The translations under genes were made by a program, and so were the position numbers. The notes under the pieces are model-generated. The model worked only from the letters and a program-made list of their open reading frames with translations, was not told the origin of the DNA and made no database searches. From contig NC_064754.1 of NCBI RefSeq assembly GCF_011397635.1, forward strand, positions 31,414,543 to 31,478,542: a stretch of DNA of 64,000 nt. Reading direction: 5' to 3'. Source of the DNA: Epinephelus fuscoguttatus. Lineage: Eukaryota; Chordata; Actinopteri; Perciformes; Serranidae. This document shows positions 1-11,825 of this stretch, one piece after another. Within the stretch, counting starts at the first letter, position 1. The number at the start of each line of letters is the position of its first letter.

Positions 1-88
1 TAAACCTTCAACATATAGCATGTAAATGTGAACACAGTGAGTGATTATGTGTGACCACACACACACACACAAACACACACACAGTTAC

Positions 89-286
89 CTGATATTCGAC
101 CTCCATCGTACCATTCTTTACTGCTGTCTGAAAGAAACACTCGGATCTTCCGGCTTGCAGCAGAAACGTAAACTCGCTGTCTAGGCTCTGTCCGAAACAG
201 CTCACAGACCCTAAACACCACCCCAACACTACTGCGAGGACGAGCAGTCGCCCTCCGCTCGCCTCTTTCCTCCGGAGAAGGTCCAT
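89..286 (-). CDS. tmed1: tmed1-like p24 family cargo receptor, first coding exon (partial gene)
   Basis: This is the first coding exon of a p24 (emp24/gp25L) type I membrane protein, a family that cycles between ER and Golgi in COPI/COPII vesicles as cargo receptors. It encodes 66 residues: an N-terminal [12 protein letters not shown], a hydrophobic signal peptide (about residues 12-30, ending VSCFG), and the start of the GOLD domain with [20 protein letters not shown] and ending VEYQ. TMED1 and TMED5 share this pattern (EFTF-L-AGR--CF-Q, then -EYQV). The ATG at 286 has an A at -3 and G at +4 and is followed directly by a good signal peptide; the frame stays open upstream, but those codons look like 5' UTR. 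The exon ends in phase 0 at a GTAACT donor just before a CA repeat. The cysteine here is the first of the GOLD disulfide pair. Later exons (coiled coil, transmembrane helix, KK/FF tail) lie beyond the left edge. TMED5 is the alternative; TMED1 is favoured by the adgrl1/tnfsf14 neighbourhood. Confidence 0.8.
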
Positions 287-751
287 GGTGAAGATATTTC
301 CACACACAGGGCTATCTAAGTTCAGCCATCTCCTTTGCATCCCTCTTCCGCAGCAGAACTTTGCGATGACGCGATTGGCTGGAGGCGACGATGGTGCGAG
401 CCAATCAGAGGAGGAAGAGTAGCAATCCTCCTCCAATCACTGCAGGGCTGAGGTGTTCACTCAGAAACCGTGATCCCCCACCTGGTGCCACTGTATGGAG
501 GATCATTCAGTACCTGATGGCGTCATTTAAAGGTTAAATCATAATGTGGTTATGTTTTTCAGATTAGTATACGTCGATAGCACTAATCAGAACAACAGCT
601 GGGTTGCCAGGTTGTGAAAATTCTGTCTTGCAGGTGCATCAGATATGGACAGGAAATTTTACTTTGCAGCTACATCTTTTGTGGTTATGAAGCAGCTGTT
701 GTTGTTGAAACAAACGTGTTGAATAAACTTTAATGAACTGTGCAACCTATA

Positions 752-2062
752 GTCAGTGGGGCCCCCAGAAAACTTTCATAGGGGTGACCACACGGGGCCA
801 CTGAAAAATCCCCCAAACCAAAACATCTGCTCTTACGTATGCTGGAATTCACATATGCTGTTGAAGCATAAGCAAAAACTGTGTCAGTATTAGAGTTAAG
901 GAACTGCATAATGATATACTTTGGTTCCTTATTTTACAGTTAATATTACAAATTTGCTGAAGTGCATACACAATACCAGCAGAGTTAAAATGTGAGTACC
1001 ACAATCCTGTTTAATATAGTATGTATCATTATGTAACTGGTGGACTCTAGTGTCGTCTGCGTTGTGTTGATATGAAGAGGCCCAGAACGTGGATATCTTT
1101 GGAGGCGACCTCCGTTTATTCCTGACAACTTTAACAGCAAGAGGTAAAAACAAAATCCTCTGTCAATTTCGACCATACAACTCGAGCCCCTCTCCCATGG
1201 AGTACAACAGCAAAAATGGCAGCCATGTTACATTCAATTCAGTACAATAAAACACAGAAAATATACCTGACAGCAAGAGGTAAAAACAAAATCCTCCGTC
1301 AATTACGACCATATAACTCCAGCCCTTACACAAATTAGGTGACACAGGGAAATGTTTGCATATTATACAATAAGTTTAGGCTGAAAAACCTATAGCTTAA
1401 CAGCACCAAAACAAAACAAAAATACTACAAGAGCAATGTCGTTTACCTCTCCCATGGAGTACAACAGCAAAAGGGGAGAGGTAAGGCAGGAGATACCCCT
1501 TTATAGGTTGGGTCCCTCCAAAGGTGAACGTAGGGGTACAGAAACTGACTATCAAACACTCCAGATCTTGACTATGGAGGCCTAAGCGTGTCAGGTAACT
1601 GGAACTAATTTTGTGCAATTATAATTGCTAAAATTACAAATGTACATTTGACTTTGTCACACATATCACTGCTGTATAATTGACCCTGTTACATATATAC
1701 ATGTCAGAGGTGATATGCAAAGCCAATTGTACTGGGGCCATGGCAAAAGTGTGCATTTAAGTAAGTAAAAGCTTTGCCATTTGCTCGTGTCCCCCAACAA
1801 AAATAACTGAACTTTGACTTTATTGTCTTTAAGAAGCTGCAGTGCATGGTAACTTGTAAAACTAGACAACCTAAGGTATCCATCGGCACCATCCATGTCA
1901 GCTTGTTGGAAGACGGTTAAATAATGCTCCAAAGTTAGGCTAAATTATTGGGAAAAACTGGCATGGCCATTTTCAAGGGTCCCTTGAACTCTTTCCTCAG
2001 TATATCTGAATGAAAATAGGTTCTATGGGTACCCATGAGTCTCCCCTGAACTTGAGAGGGCT
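752..2062. repeat. Composite dispersed repeat, related to 38799-39405
   Basis: Two blocks here recur near 39 kb. Block A (752-998, beginning with a GGGCCCCCAGAAA-like motif and containing AATGATATACTTTG) matches 38799-39054 in the same orientation. Block B (1843-2062, containing TAAATAATGCTCC and GAGTCTCCCCTGAACTTGAG) matches 39190-39405 in the opposite orientation. Between the blocks, short segments are locally duplicated: ACAGCAAGAGGTAAAAACA occurs at about 1133 and 1271, and CTCTCCCATGGAGTACAACA at about 1191 and 1447. No coding capacity is seen. The similarity was found by eye; the family name is unknown to me. Confidence 0.6.
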
Positions 2063-2211
2063 TGTTCCGTGTAAATGTTTTGTTCTGTACAATCAGTGCA
2101 CTCCTTCAAATTCAAACATTTGTCCTTGTTAGGGAAAAGGACAACCAGCCTATCTGAAGAACAATGAATCATCTGGCATGTGTGGATATTGCACATAACA
2201 CATTAAAACAG

Positions 2212-2330
2212 CACAGTGGCGTAGTGGTTAGCGCAGTTGCCTCACAGCAAGAGGGTTCCTGGTTTGAACCCAAGGTGGGGGGTTTGAACCAGGGTGGGGG
2301 AGCCCTTTTGTGCGAGTTAGCGTGTGGCTA
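2212..2330 (+). repeat. Partial tRNA-headed SINE
   Basis: The block has a tRNA-like internal promoter: an A-box-like TGGCGTAGTGG followed about 50 bases later by a B-box-like GGTTTGAACCC. The head reads through GCCTCACAGCAAGAGGGTTC, the same words seen in reverse complement at the 3' ends of the full copies near 5.8 kb and 30.75 kb. The copy is truncated soon after the GAGCCCTTTTGTGC block. Confidence 0.7.
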
Positions 2331-4309
2331 CTGGTATGAACATCAACATCCTGTATATTGTAACTGATGTTGACCCAGCATCTGGGCCACAACAGAGCCT
2401 TATGGGGGAGCTGGCCTATTGTGGGCATGATCCTTTCCTTAACCCCGTCAGACTCCGAGGAAGCCTGTTTATTATGATCTCACATTTAGTTATGGTTGGG
2501 GGGAGAAATAAGGTGACGCAGGCCTTCCTTTCCTTACTTATTACGCTTGATAGTTCCTCCTTCATGCACTTACTACAGTAGACTTTCACAGGATGCAAAC
2601 ACTCATTAGAGTTAATTTAATGCTTTCAGTTGTTGTGTCTTGTGTCAAACACATACTGCCGCTACTTTTGCACTCCACTCAGTACATATCCATTTGATTA
2701 TTTTTACATATCACAGCAGGGCAGACACAGCTGCAGGTAATCAACTTAATGATGGGAAGGTCTGTCGGCTAGAAAGCAAAGACAGTAACAGTAAATACTG
2801 TCAATGCTTGCTAATTAGCCCACCCAAAACAAACCTAGCCATGACTCATTTTCATAGCTGCCGCTGTGAAAAGGGTCCTGACAGGAAAATGAAAGTACTG
2901 AGTTTGCGCAGTTTATGAATGCTGTTTTGAGTACACACAGTTTACACCACAGCTTGGGGATTTTTGACTGTGGTTTTTAACGTGACATATATCGTGGCTG
3001 TGACAACGTGACACAACTGGCATGTGCTGGTCATTGACTCCTGGTAATGGAATCAGTAACATCATACTGAAACAATGTCTTATTTCGTTTTGTACTGAAG
3101 GGAGTGTGTCCATAACAGTTTTCCCAAGCTGTGTACAAAATCACTCCCTCGCTCACTCAGTCACTATGTCTTGCATGACAGAAATTAATCAGGCCTTTTT
3201 TTACAGCAGAAATTCTAACGACTCATTGGTGACTTTTACATACGCACAAGTATTCCACTTTTTCTGGATATGACAATATTATGAATTTGATACTGGTCAT
3301 GCAATCAGCATGTCCCATTTGGATTTTCTAGGCCTTTTTCTGAATTAATCATTTTCTGAATCAGACATGTGGGATTTTATTCAGGTTGTAGCAACATTCT
3401 TTGGACATACAGTGCATCCAAAATATGCATCTCAATTTAACAGCTGCTTGCTAAATATGGCCTCTTGCCAGATTACAGTCAGCTCTGTGTGTTGTCATGG
3501 ATGCATTGTACACAATCCAAATAGCAGACAGATACAAGGGGGTTTTTTTTATATTACTTTATTGCAGGTTTTGGAGATTACAGAATGATTTCATCAATTG
3601 GTTTATTCATCCTGCTAGATTTATAATTTTTTAAACAGACAGATACAAGGTTAAGGTAGAGATGCATACTCAAAAGAAAAGCCCACACTTCTGTTTGGAA
3701 GTAGAAACACACCTACTTCTAAACATTAATAGGTTTTTGGATATATCCAACTATCACAATGCCAAACTTTCCAAGAGGGTGGTTAAAGGAATGAAAGAGG
3801 GAAGCTGTGTTCCCACAGTTCAACAAGTCTGTGGAAAACGGTGGGAAAAAATCCAGTTTTGATTCAAAGAAGCAAAATTGTTCCACTTCTCCATATTGTA
3901 ACGTGATAAATGACATGTTATGGCACACTAATCGCAGTAAGCAAGGCTGCATGTAAACGAGAATAATCAGTGGAATATTCATTTTCATTTGCCATCTAAA
4001 CAGCTTAGTAGGAATCGTTTTCTGAATACAGACAAAAACTGAAAATGTTGTTCATATAAACGTGGACATTGTGGGAAAATCACAGGTGTTGATAATAACA
4101 GGAACAATGGCTTAGTCCTGGTAAGCCATGATAGTGAAGCAGTGACTTGCAGCGTCAGAAACCAACAAAAAAAAAAAGAACCCTTTAATGTTAGCATGTT
4201 ATGCGGCCGGTTGCCGTTATAGTCAGAAGTGTCGGGGGAAACAAGGTGGTCCAAGGACGAAAGTTAAGACGGCGAGAGTCCAACTGGAGCTTGATGGGTC
4301 CAATAAACA

Positions 4310-4660
4310 TCAACTTTCACCCGAGAGAGCAGTGTTCACGCACCATAACATTCTGAAGCCAAACCCTGTCCTTTTTTCCCTAAACCTAACCATGTGTTTT
4401 TGTTGTTGAAGGAAAAAAAAAATTGCAGTGTTGTACCAATGTAGTGCGTTTATTTTTAAAGAGACTGTATGTAAATGGTAAATTTCCTGTGAGAACTTAA
4501 GTGTTTTTTCAAAGGAGACAATGTAACAGGTAAAACTTGACACAGTGTCCAAGAACATCAACAGCCAACGCACCCAGGGTACCTTGCACATCGTATGTGG
4601 ACGTGGAAAGTCCATGACCAAATGTCAATATGTGACGAGGTCGGCGTGAGAATGTGTTGG
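4310..4660 (-). repeat. Dispersed repeat, minus-strand copy of the 37-kb repeat
   Basis: Read on the minus strand this segment runs through TGGACTTTCCACGTCC, CCTGGGTGCGTTGG, ACAGGAAATTTACCATTTAC, ACACATGGTTAGGTTTAGG and AAAAAAGGACAGGGTTTGGC. The same ordered words occur on the plus strand at 37021-37340. The plus-strand T-rich/GTTGTTG section is a degraded part of the same unit. It is a two-copy member (in this window) of an unnamed interspersed family. Confidence 0.65.
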
Positions 4661-5329
4661 TGAAGCAGCTAAATGGAATTCAGCCGCTATTATTTGTTAA
4701 CAATTTACAGGGAAGTTTGAATGTGTCCTCTAACATAGTTTACCTAAGCAGTAATTAAACACTTACAAACCACCCTCATTTTGTGTCATTAGCGGCAGGT
4801 TAAGTATCACACAGCTGTAATTTTGACATAGATCAATTGTGACGCAAGCATTTTTGTTTTGTTGGTGGAATTCCCCCAGGTGAATTATTGACTCCTGCAC
4901 AATAGCTGTGACATTAGTAATAGCATCGTGTCATTTAGCTGAACCACAGCCAGGCTTGGCCTTGGTGTTAATCTTGCTGGTTCACTTTAAAGGCTTACTG
5001 GGATACCTGAATGGAATGGATTTATCATTAATGTTATTAGTTACACCTGTGCTCTTCCTGAAGTGCAAGCCCTCCTCCCCACGAGCCTGAGCAGCCTCAT
5101 CCCTGCAGATTCAGACCATGAAGGCAAAAGGGATGCCAGTGACGGCTGATTCTCTGAGCCGCTCACCTACTGAGAATGCAGTTTGCGACACACATTGTTT
5201 GTCTGCATTCCTTTTGTACGAATGTCAGACACCCACGGCCTGAACAACCTTTGTCCTCTGCACCAGCACATCAGTCTCAATACCTTATGAATGAGAAACA
5301 AAGAAGTATAAAGAATATAAGCAGGACAG

Positions 5330-5458
5330 GAGCACCTGGTGGCCTAGTGGGTAGAGCAGGTGTTCCATATACGAAGGCGACGTCTTTGCTGCAGCAGCCA
5401 CAGACTTGATTCCAGCCTGTGGCCATTTGCTGCATGTCATCCTCTCTCTCTTTCTCTC
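5330..5458 (+). repeat. tRNA-derived SINE, family 2 (copy 1)
   Basis: The copy starts GGAGCACCTGGTGGCCTAG, with A-box-like TGGCCTAGTGG and a decayed B box (CTTGATTCC), then CAGCCTGTGG and TTTGCTGCATGTCA, and a CT-rich run. The same order of words occurs at 11826-12000, where the boxes are better kept. It stops within the CT run, directly against the ATCC tail of an opposed SINE. Confidence 0.75.
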
Positions 5459-5800
5459 CCCCCTTCATCCATCCATCCATCCATCCATCCATTTTCTAAC
5501 CGCTTATCCTCTTGAGGGTCACGGGGGGGCTGGAGCCTATCCCAGCTGACACTGGGTGAGAGGCAGGGTACACCCTGGACAGGTCACCAGACTATCACAG
5601 GGCTGACACATAGAGACAGACAACCATTCACGCTCACATTCACACCTATGGACAATTTTAGAGTCACCAATTAACCTGTCCCCAATCTGCATGTCTTTTG
5701 ACTGTGGGGGGAAGCCGGAGTACCCGGAGAAATCCCACACTGACCAGGAACCCTCTTGCTGTGAGGCGAGAGTGCTAACCACTGTACCATCGTGCCGCTC
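5459..5800 (-). repeat. tRNA-headed SINE, family 1 (near-complete copy, ATCC/GGAT tail)
   Basis: Reading on the minus strand, the copy has a tRNA-like head (CACGATGGTACAGTGGTTAG, then CCTCACAGCAAGAGGGTTCC), a body with CCGGCTTCCCCCC and AGGGTGTACCCTGCCTC, and a tail of GGAT repeats (plus-strand ATCC at 5468-5491). It aligns by eye along its length with the copy at 30345-30752. These are the classic parts of a SINE: pol III head, unrelated body and simple-repeat 3' end. Confidence 0.8.
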
Positions 5801-6034
5801 TCCCCGCTTCATGCTTAAACTAAAAAAATCTTTTTTAAAAAAAAAAAAAATAATATAAGCAGGGGTATGTCTGTTTGTAAAAGGGAATCGAGAGCAGTAT
5901 GGGAAATCTTATTTGGCAAAAATAGGAAATAGATAATTATTAAACATGTGATTGGAAAGTGAGGAGATAATAGAAAGCCACTGAGAGTATGAGAAGAGTT
6001 TTTTTTTTTAATTTCTTATTTTATGTGCTATTTA

Positions 6035-6037
<3 letters not shown>

Positions 6038-6076
<39 letters not shown>

Positions 6077-6210
6077 ATTATGTAAAAAGTTACTTCTGGG
6101 GTTCCACACATGTCCAGGTCCGTCTCTCTCTTTCAATAACTGCATTTATCAAGAAATAACCAACTGTAGACTTCCGTCTGTCCTCCCTGACTCTTTATCT
6201 CCACTGAACA

Positions 6211-6261
<51 letters not shown>

Positions 6262-6272
6262 TGTGTGTGTGT
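6038..6272. repeat. Two long (GT)n microsatellites
   Basis: (GT)n runs at about 6038-6074 and 6212-6272 flank about 140 bases of unique DNA. The second is interrupted by single A and C changes. No other feature is seen here. Confidence 0.95.
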
Positions 6273-7590
6273 GCATGTTTGTGTGTTAAAGTGTGTGGGT
6301 AGCAAGTAAGTCAAAGTGTATGTAGTGTAGTTTCAACATGTGGAGTCTGTCATGTCAAACTGCCCCCTCCTACAGCAAAGAAAAAAAAGTTTCACTCTCT
6401 ACAAAGTGTGAATCATTGCTTTTTTAGAATCAAAATACTTTCTTGGACCTTTAATACATTTTACATTTAAACTGCAGGGAAATAGGAAAACATTCAAAGT
6501 CATAAGCACATATGAAAATATATGTTTGATAAAGAGAGGGAGATGAAAGTATGTCTCACAGTACTTGGTTCAGAGGAAGAGCAAAAAAGAAGAAAAAAAA
6601 ACTGTAACACAGATTGCCCACATTTCTGTACTTCTACTCAGCTGTCCACAGACATATCACGATGTGGGATGACTTTCATGGGATGTTGCAAGCATAGCAG
6701 AGCAGGGAAAGGACATTGTAGCTAAAAACAGAAAACAATCACTGATAAATCACCCATTAATAAAAGACATGCAGGGAAAAAGGAAGAAGAGAAGAAAAAA
6801 AAAGTGAAGCAATCATTGAAAAAAAAGAAAAAAAACAGTGACCGTCAACATGGAAAAAGAAAGTGTTGCCTCATCAGGCCTTGCATTTGAGCCGCAGTTT
6901 TCTTCACCGTCTCGAATCCTCTACAATACATTAGTCATTGTAAATCACTGCCACTTCTTCGCTGAAATGAGATAGCAACCATGAATTCCCGTAAATATTT
7001 TTGTGGAGGAATATATTTTACAAAGTTGTAGCCTGACAGTCTCTGTAAATGTGAGCTCAGGGTGAGTGATACTGTTGCATCAGGGTGCAGATGAGTTAGA
7101 CTGTGGGTGATAGTGTGCAAGGCTGTGGTAGCAGCAGTGAGTAGTGGTCAAAAGCAAGGGTGTGAATTTAACAACTTGACCCCCCGCCTCAAGTTAGCCT
7201 CCACAGCCATTCTAACACTTAAAATCACACGGCGTGGTTCAGTGGGTTTAAAAAAAAAGTGCCAAAAGCCTGGCACGGCGAGACTGAGCGATTGTGCAAG
7301 TTTCTCAGAAAATGACAAGTAAAAAAAAACTAAAAATTGCTACAGACACTGAGACAAACAAACCAAAAGTGCTTAAGAGAACATGACACATATGGAGTGA
7401 GAAATTGAAGAAAGAGAAAAGGAAGTGTCAGCTGAGGGATGATAACTATATTCAGTAGTCGTAGGGAGTGTCCCACACAAACACACACTCTCACATGCAC
7501 ACTACTCACCCTCTCTCTCTCTACCCCGAGTCATCTTCATTTCCTCCTTACATGAGCTTGCTTAAAGAGCAATATTAGCGATAGCTGACA

Positions 7591-7672
7591 GCAGGCGAGC
7601 AACACAAGAAGTGAGGGAGCACAGAGAACTGTCCGCAGCGGTGCAGAGGAGGAACTTTCATCTTCTCAGAAG
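7591..7672 (+). other. tnfsf14: Putative non-coding first exon of tnfsf14
   Basis: The sequence ends in CTCAGAAG followed by GTGAGG, a good splice donor at 7673. The next plausible acceptor, TTGTCTTTTCAG, ends at 8208, and from 8209 the sequence runs without a further intron to the tnfsf14 ATG at 8283. This makes a 5' UTR exon about 0.6 kb upstream of the start plausible. The 5' limit is a guess; no TATA box was found. Confidence 0.35.
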
Positions 7673-8282
7673 GTGAGGCATGGAGAAGCTGTGATACACT
7701 GTGGCATATCAGAGAATGTCATTGATATTATTTCAGTTTTAACATAATGTTTGGGGACATTTTTTGTCATTTGAAATCCCTAAGGTGTCAGAAAGGAGAG
7801 TGTGAAAACCACCCTGTGCTACTGGATGGTTGACTGAGCTGTGGGGGAACATCTGGTGCACATTTAAATCCAAGGTAATCTCTGTCTGATCTACCTTGAA
7901 CAAAAAATAGGATTTGTTTTTTCTTTGAAACATTGGACTTGTTGAAGCTGCCTCTTCTTGTGTGCTTGCAGTAGTCAGGGGGTGTAGAAATATGTTTCCC
8001 AGAAACTGGTTGCATTGCATATACCTAGTAAGCACAGCAGACTTAACTCCCGAGGCCAAGTCTGTATGTGTCATATCTCTCTCATCCTGTCTTGTATTTC
8101 TTTGTTTCTGTCTCTCTACTGCCTCTCCCTGTCTTGTCTCCCTGCCTTTCTTATCTCCAGATTTATTTATTTTTTTTGCTTTACCTAACTGTAACCTTGT
8201 CTTTTCAGAACCTGTCCCCTGCACCAAATCGTGCCCTTTGACCTTTAGCCCTAACATCCCATTTGGAGTGTGATCTGGTGGG

Positions 8283-9518
8283 ATGGCAGAGGGCGGTGTG
8301 CCTACATGCCCCCAGGTATTTGTGGTTGACAGCCAAGCCAACTACGTCTCTGTGCCCGGTGGAAGGAAAGCAAGATGGGCAAGAGGAAGCCAAAAGTTTC
8401 TTCTCCTGCTGGTGGGACTGGCCCTGTTGGGACTTGTCGTGGAGGGAATTTTCATCTACAGTCTGTATAAAAAAAATCAGGTGAGGCTATGTGTGTGTTT
8501 GTGTGAAGTGAGAACCCAAAGCACTTGGAACACGTGGAAATTCCTTTTCGCGAGAATTTCCCTATTTTCCTTTACGTCATCACCAGACACGCGCACTACC
8601 GGACAGCTACACACATTTTTAAGTGGGTGGTCATTTGTGCTTGAAGTTGCAGGTCCAGAATGACAAATGTGTGAAATGGACTTGTTCTCTAGTTCTACTT
8701 CCCTTTCTTTTCTCTCTAGTGCAAACCCACAATATAACTTCACTTTTCTATGACGGTTTCATAACGTTGTTTATTACACACCTGCTGCTATTATGTTGTC
8801 CACTCTGTGTGTTATGTAATATGCACTACGCTTAAAAATCAAACCATAGAGGCTGTGCAGTGTCCCTGAATGACTCTCATTCCCTTACCAACCCGTATAT
8901 TTCTCAATAGCTCACTTAAAAGGCAGAAAGTTGTTTTCGTGTCAACTGTATATCACATGAGGCTGAGACCACAATTTTGATTAAACTCATTTAAAATGTA
9001 TTTTCTGTTTAACTTTTTTAAAACTTCAGGGCTTCGATGTATATTTTTGTTTTTTAGTGTGTATGTCAAATGACCTTATGTCTTTGTGTCTGTGTACATT
9101 TCTTTTGGTTTCCACAAGGCAGGACACTTCCTGTTCTTACGTACTCCTTGAACTTTTGACATCTTGCTTGCAAGCGCACACAGATTTTGTTACTCACCCA
9201 AGTGTTTTTCCTGTATTTCTCACCCTCTTTTATCTCATCCTCTCCCGGCAGGAATTTTCCATCTGTAAGTTTCATCCTCTCTGCCAGAACCTGTCCAATC
9301 CCCAAACATCTGGCCAGCAGGTAAGTGTGGGTGTATATGTGGGTGCTGAGCCACAAGTTATACTGACGCACAGCCTGATTTGGATTGTTGTTGTTGTTGT
9401 TGTTGAGTTTTTGGTTTTAACACCTTTTTTCTGTTTCAGGGTGGCACCAAAATGGGTCAAGTGGGACATAAAGGTATTGAGTTACTCTCTGTTATTGTAA
9501 CTGATTAAGATGAGCCAC

Positions 9519-9589
<71 letters not shown>

Positions 9590-10431
9590 CCCTGCTTTCT
9601 TTAACAGACAATGAGATTCCCACAGTGGAACCACTTCTGAAACAGGTCCAGCAGAGACCTTTTGCTCAACTGACAGGTTAGACACCTCTAAACACTCCAA
9701 AATATTGTATATGATCTTAATGATTAATTTGAACTGATCTCCTTTGTTTTCTTTGTTCACACTAACTCTTCCTTTCTTCTTCCTCATCTTCATACCAGGC
9801 TCCAGTAATCCTTATGGGAGGGACAATGTGGTGCTGTGGGAAAATGTACATGGTGATGCTGTCACCTACAACATGGGCTATGACAATGGCCGGTTGTTGG
9901 TAGTGAAGGCTGGTTACTACTACCTCTACTCCAAAGTGACAGCAAATGCTGTACAGGACTGTTCACTTATTCAGCACAAAGTCATGAGATACACCGCCTC
10001 CTACGGAAAACCAATGGAGCTTATGAGATCAAAAAGGTTTGTCAGTGTACCCCTCCTTACTTCCTTCCTCTGTCGCTGCACATGTGCTCACAAGTGCACA
10101 AATAAACTTGGGTGCAGCCAGTTTGTGGCTTTGCTTCTGTGCATTTGAATGCAAGTTAAAATCAGTGCTGTCTTCATTATGATGTGGTAAGTTTGCTTTC
10201 TGACATCTTAGGCATGTTTCCTCCAGAAACCGCTGCCGGACCCAGGTAACCCCAAGTACAACGACTCCAAGCGGGGAAGATCTGTGGAACAGTTTCCTGG
10301 CTGGGATCTTTCACCTGGAGAAGGGAGATAAAATTTTTGTCACACTGAGTGATATACAAAAACTGCGTCAAGGATCTAAAGACAATTTCATGGGGGCCTT
10401 TATGATACTTCCAGGTCAACTGCAGCAATAA
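8283..10431 (+). CDS. tnfsf14: tnfsf14 (LIGHT), TNF ligand superfamily member 14, complete
   Basis: This is a type II membrane cytokine of the TNF superfamily; in mammals LIGHT binds HVEM and the lymphotoxin-beta receptor to co-stimulate T cells. Coding exons are 8283-8480, 9252-9320, 9440-9473, 9608-9676, 9799-10036 and 10227-10431, all with GT-AG borders and consistent phases, giving 270 aa (human LIGHT has 240). Exon 1 encodes a cytoplasmic start with QVFVVDSQANYVSVPGG, close to VFVVDGQTDIPFTRLG of human LIGHT, which decides the identity, and a transmembrane helix at about residues 38-60. The stalk spans exons 2-4. The TNF homology domain starts at RPFAQLTG (about 117) and contains VVKAGYYYLYSKV, a cysteine pair (VQDCSL and NRCRTQ) matching the LIGHT disulfide, and the final beta strand NFMGAFMILPG. 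An AATAAA signal lies at 10641. A (GATT)n microsatellite sits in intron 3. It is tail-to-tail with another TNF ligand gene. Confidence 0.92.
9512..9588. repeat. (GATT)n microsatellite in tnfsf14 intron 3
   Basis: About 19 uninterrupted GATT units lie just 20 bases before the acceptor of exon 4 at 9608, between the exon 3 donor at 9474 and that acceptor. The polypyrimidine tract (CCTGCTTTCTTTAACAG) remains intact. Confidence 0.97.
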
Positions 10432-10640
10432 TACCTCTGTCCTACATCAGATTCTATGCTTCTGTGTGTTAATTTACTCCATATGTTGTGATGAATTTTA
10501 TATATCTAATATATATAATCTAAATTATACTGTACACAATGAATGTATTTCAATCCCTTTATGAGAAAACAACAAATGGTTGTGATATAAAAAGTACCTG
10601 ATATTCAGGTTATATAATTCTACTTGATTTTTGTTTTGTG

Positions 10641-10646
10641 AATAAA
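10641..10646 (+). terminator. tnfsf14: tnfsf14 polyadenylation signal AATAAA
   Basis: A canonical AATAAA hexamer lies 210 bases after the stop codon, in AT-rich DNA, followed by a GT-rich stretch (AAATGTGAGGTGG), as expected for cleavage and polyadenylation. Confidence 0.7.
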
Positions 10647-10892
10647 ATTCAGTTTGCTATCAAATGGAAATGTGAGGTGGCATCAGTTCTAGATAAGGTC
10701 ATATCTTGGACTGATAAGTTCAATGGCTAAAAATCTTTAATGACAATCTGCAGAAGAATACAAACAGATTTCATCTCTGCTCACACGATAAAGCGTGCAA
10801 ACATGCAAGACTGTTTGTAACCAGCTTGGATAACTTGAGCACACTGAAACAAACCACAGAACACAGTTGTTGATTTATAGAAACATACATAC

Positions 10893-10898
<6 letters not shown>

Positions 10899-10945
<47 letters not shown>
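10899..10945. repeat. (GT)n microsatellite
   Basis: About 23 GT units without interruption, downstream of tnfsf14. Confidence 0.97.
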
Positions 10946-10948
<3 letters not shown>

Positions 10949-11825
10949 GATGTGGTTGAGTAAGGATGCACTGAGGAGAGGATGGAGGGGAAGAGTTACT
11001 TAGGTGCTGAGGTCGGTGTGGCTGACTCAGCTCTTCTCACAGTGTACACAGGGGAAAGTTTTGCAGCCATTGCAGCGGCTTCAAATGGAAAAAAAAGGCA
11101 TATGGAGGTACAGAGATGTTAAGTCGAGGAGAGTTTGTTAACCAACGAGGGAATTCTGCCCGAGAATTGGGTTGGAAAAAGAAATGCAAAAAGCAAAGTG
11201 TTACAAACTCATGAGAAAAGTGTGAAGACACAGGAAAGCATGTAGACAGGTAGACAGGTAACCAAATATATATGTGAGTGGAAAGACTGACCTTAGATGC
11301 AGCTGAAATATTTGGGTCATTTCCTGCTCTGAGACACAGATAATCATCTGTGTGTTTGAGCGAAACAAACACACAACAAGATAATGCTCTTGCAGCTCGA
11401 GCATACAGGTTTGGCACAAAAAATGTTGCTGTTTCGGTCCTTGCAGTGTTTGAAGGTATCAACTGAACTGCTGCACTTAAGTACAATTTTGATGTACTCG
11501 TGCTTTATCTGATTGTTTCTATCTTAAGCCATTTTTTACCTCTACTCTACTTTTACCTCTGCCATGTTTCAAAGACAGTTATAGTCATTTGAGAACTGCA
11601 GTTTTAAGTTATGAGTATGATTTTGCATGCATTACATATAACCAGTTTACAGAATATGATGCATTGCTCTAAATTAAACAACAGTGTTTATGTAAATAAC
11701 TTCTGGGGAGTTGGGGTATAGTTGAGGTGCATTGTTGGGTGCATGGATGCACATCACATCATCTCACTACTCCATTGATCAACAGGTGACGGTAATGCAG
11801 AGCAACACAGAAATGCACCAACAGG

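Larger units (their letters stand above)
287..7590. other. Intergenic stretch, repeat-rich, no host gene seen
   Basis: Between the tmed1 start and the tnfsf14 5' region I see no reading frame with a recognisable domain or a coherent set of splice sites. The stretch holds dispersed repeats (about 750-2060 and 4310-4660), a partial tRNA-headed SINE (2212-2330), a SINE/SINE junction (5330-5800), long (GT)n runs (6038-6074 and 6212-6272) and A-rich DNA around 6.5-7.3 kb. The first few hundred bases should contain the tmed1 promoter and 5' UTR, but no TATA box is obvious. Confidence 0.6.

Noticed and set aside
7739-8341. 200-codon open frame on the minus strand opposite the tnfsf14 5' region
   Set aside because: It covers the proposed tnfsf14 5' intron and exon 1 in antisense, has no recognisable domain, and biased composition; the plus-strand gene explains the constraint.
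9057-9500. 147-codon open frame on the plus strand in tnfsf14
   Set aside because: It reads through real exons 2 and 3 and their introns; the splice borders and LIGHT homology show the true structure.
9512-9588. CRISPR-like arrays among the short repeats
   Set aside because: All regular short arrays in this window are microsatellites or minisatellites without spacers; the DNA is eukaryotic.
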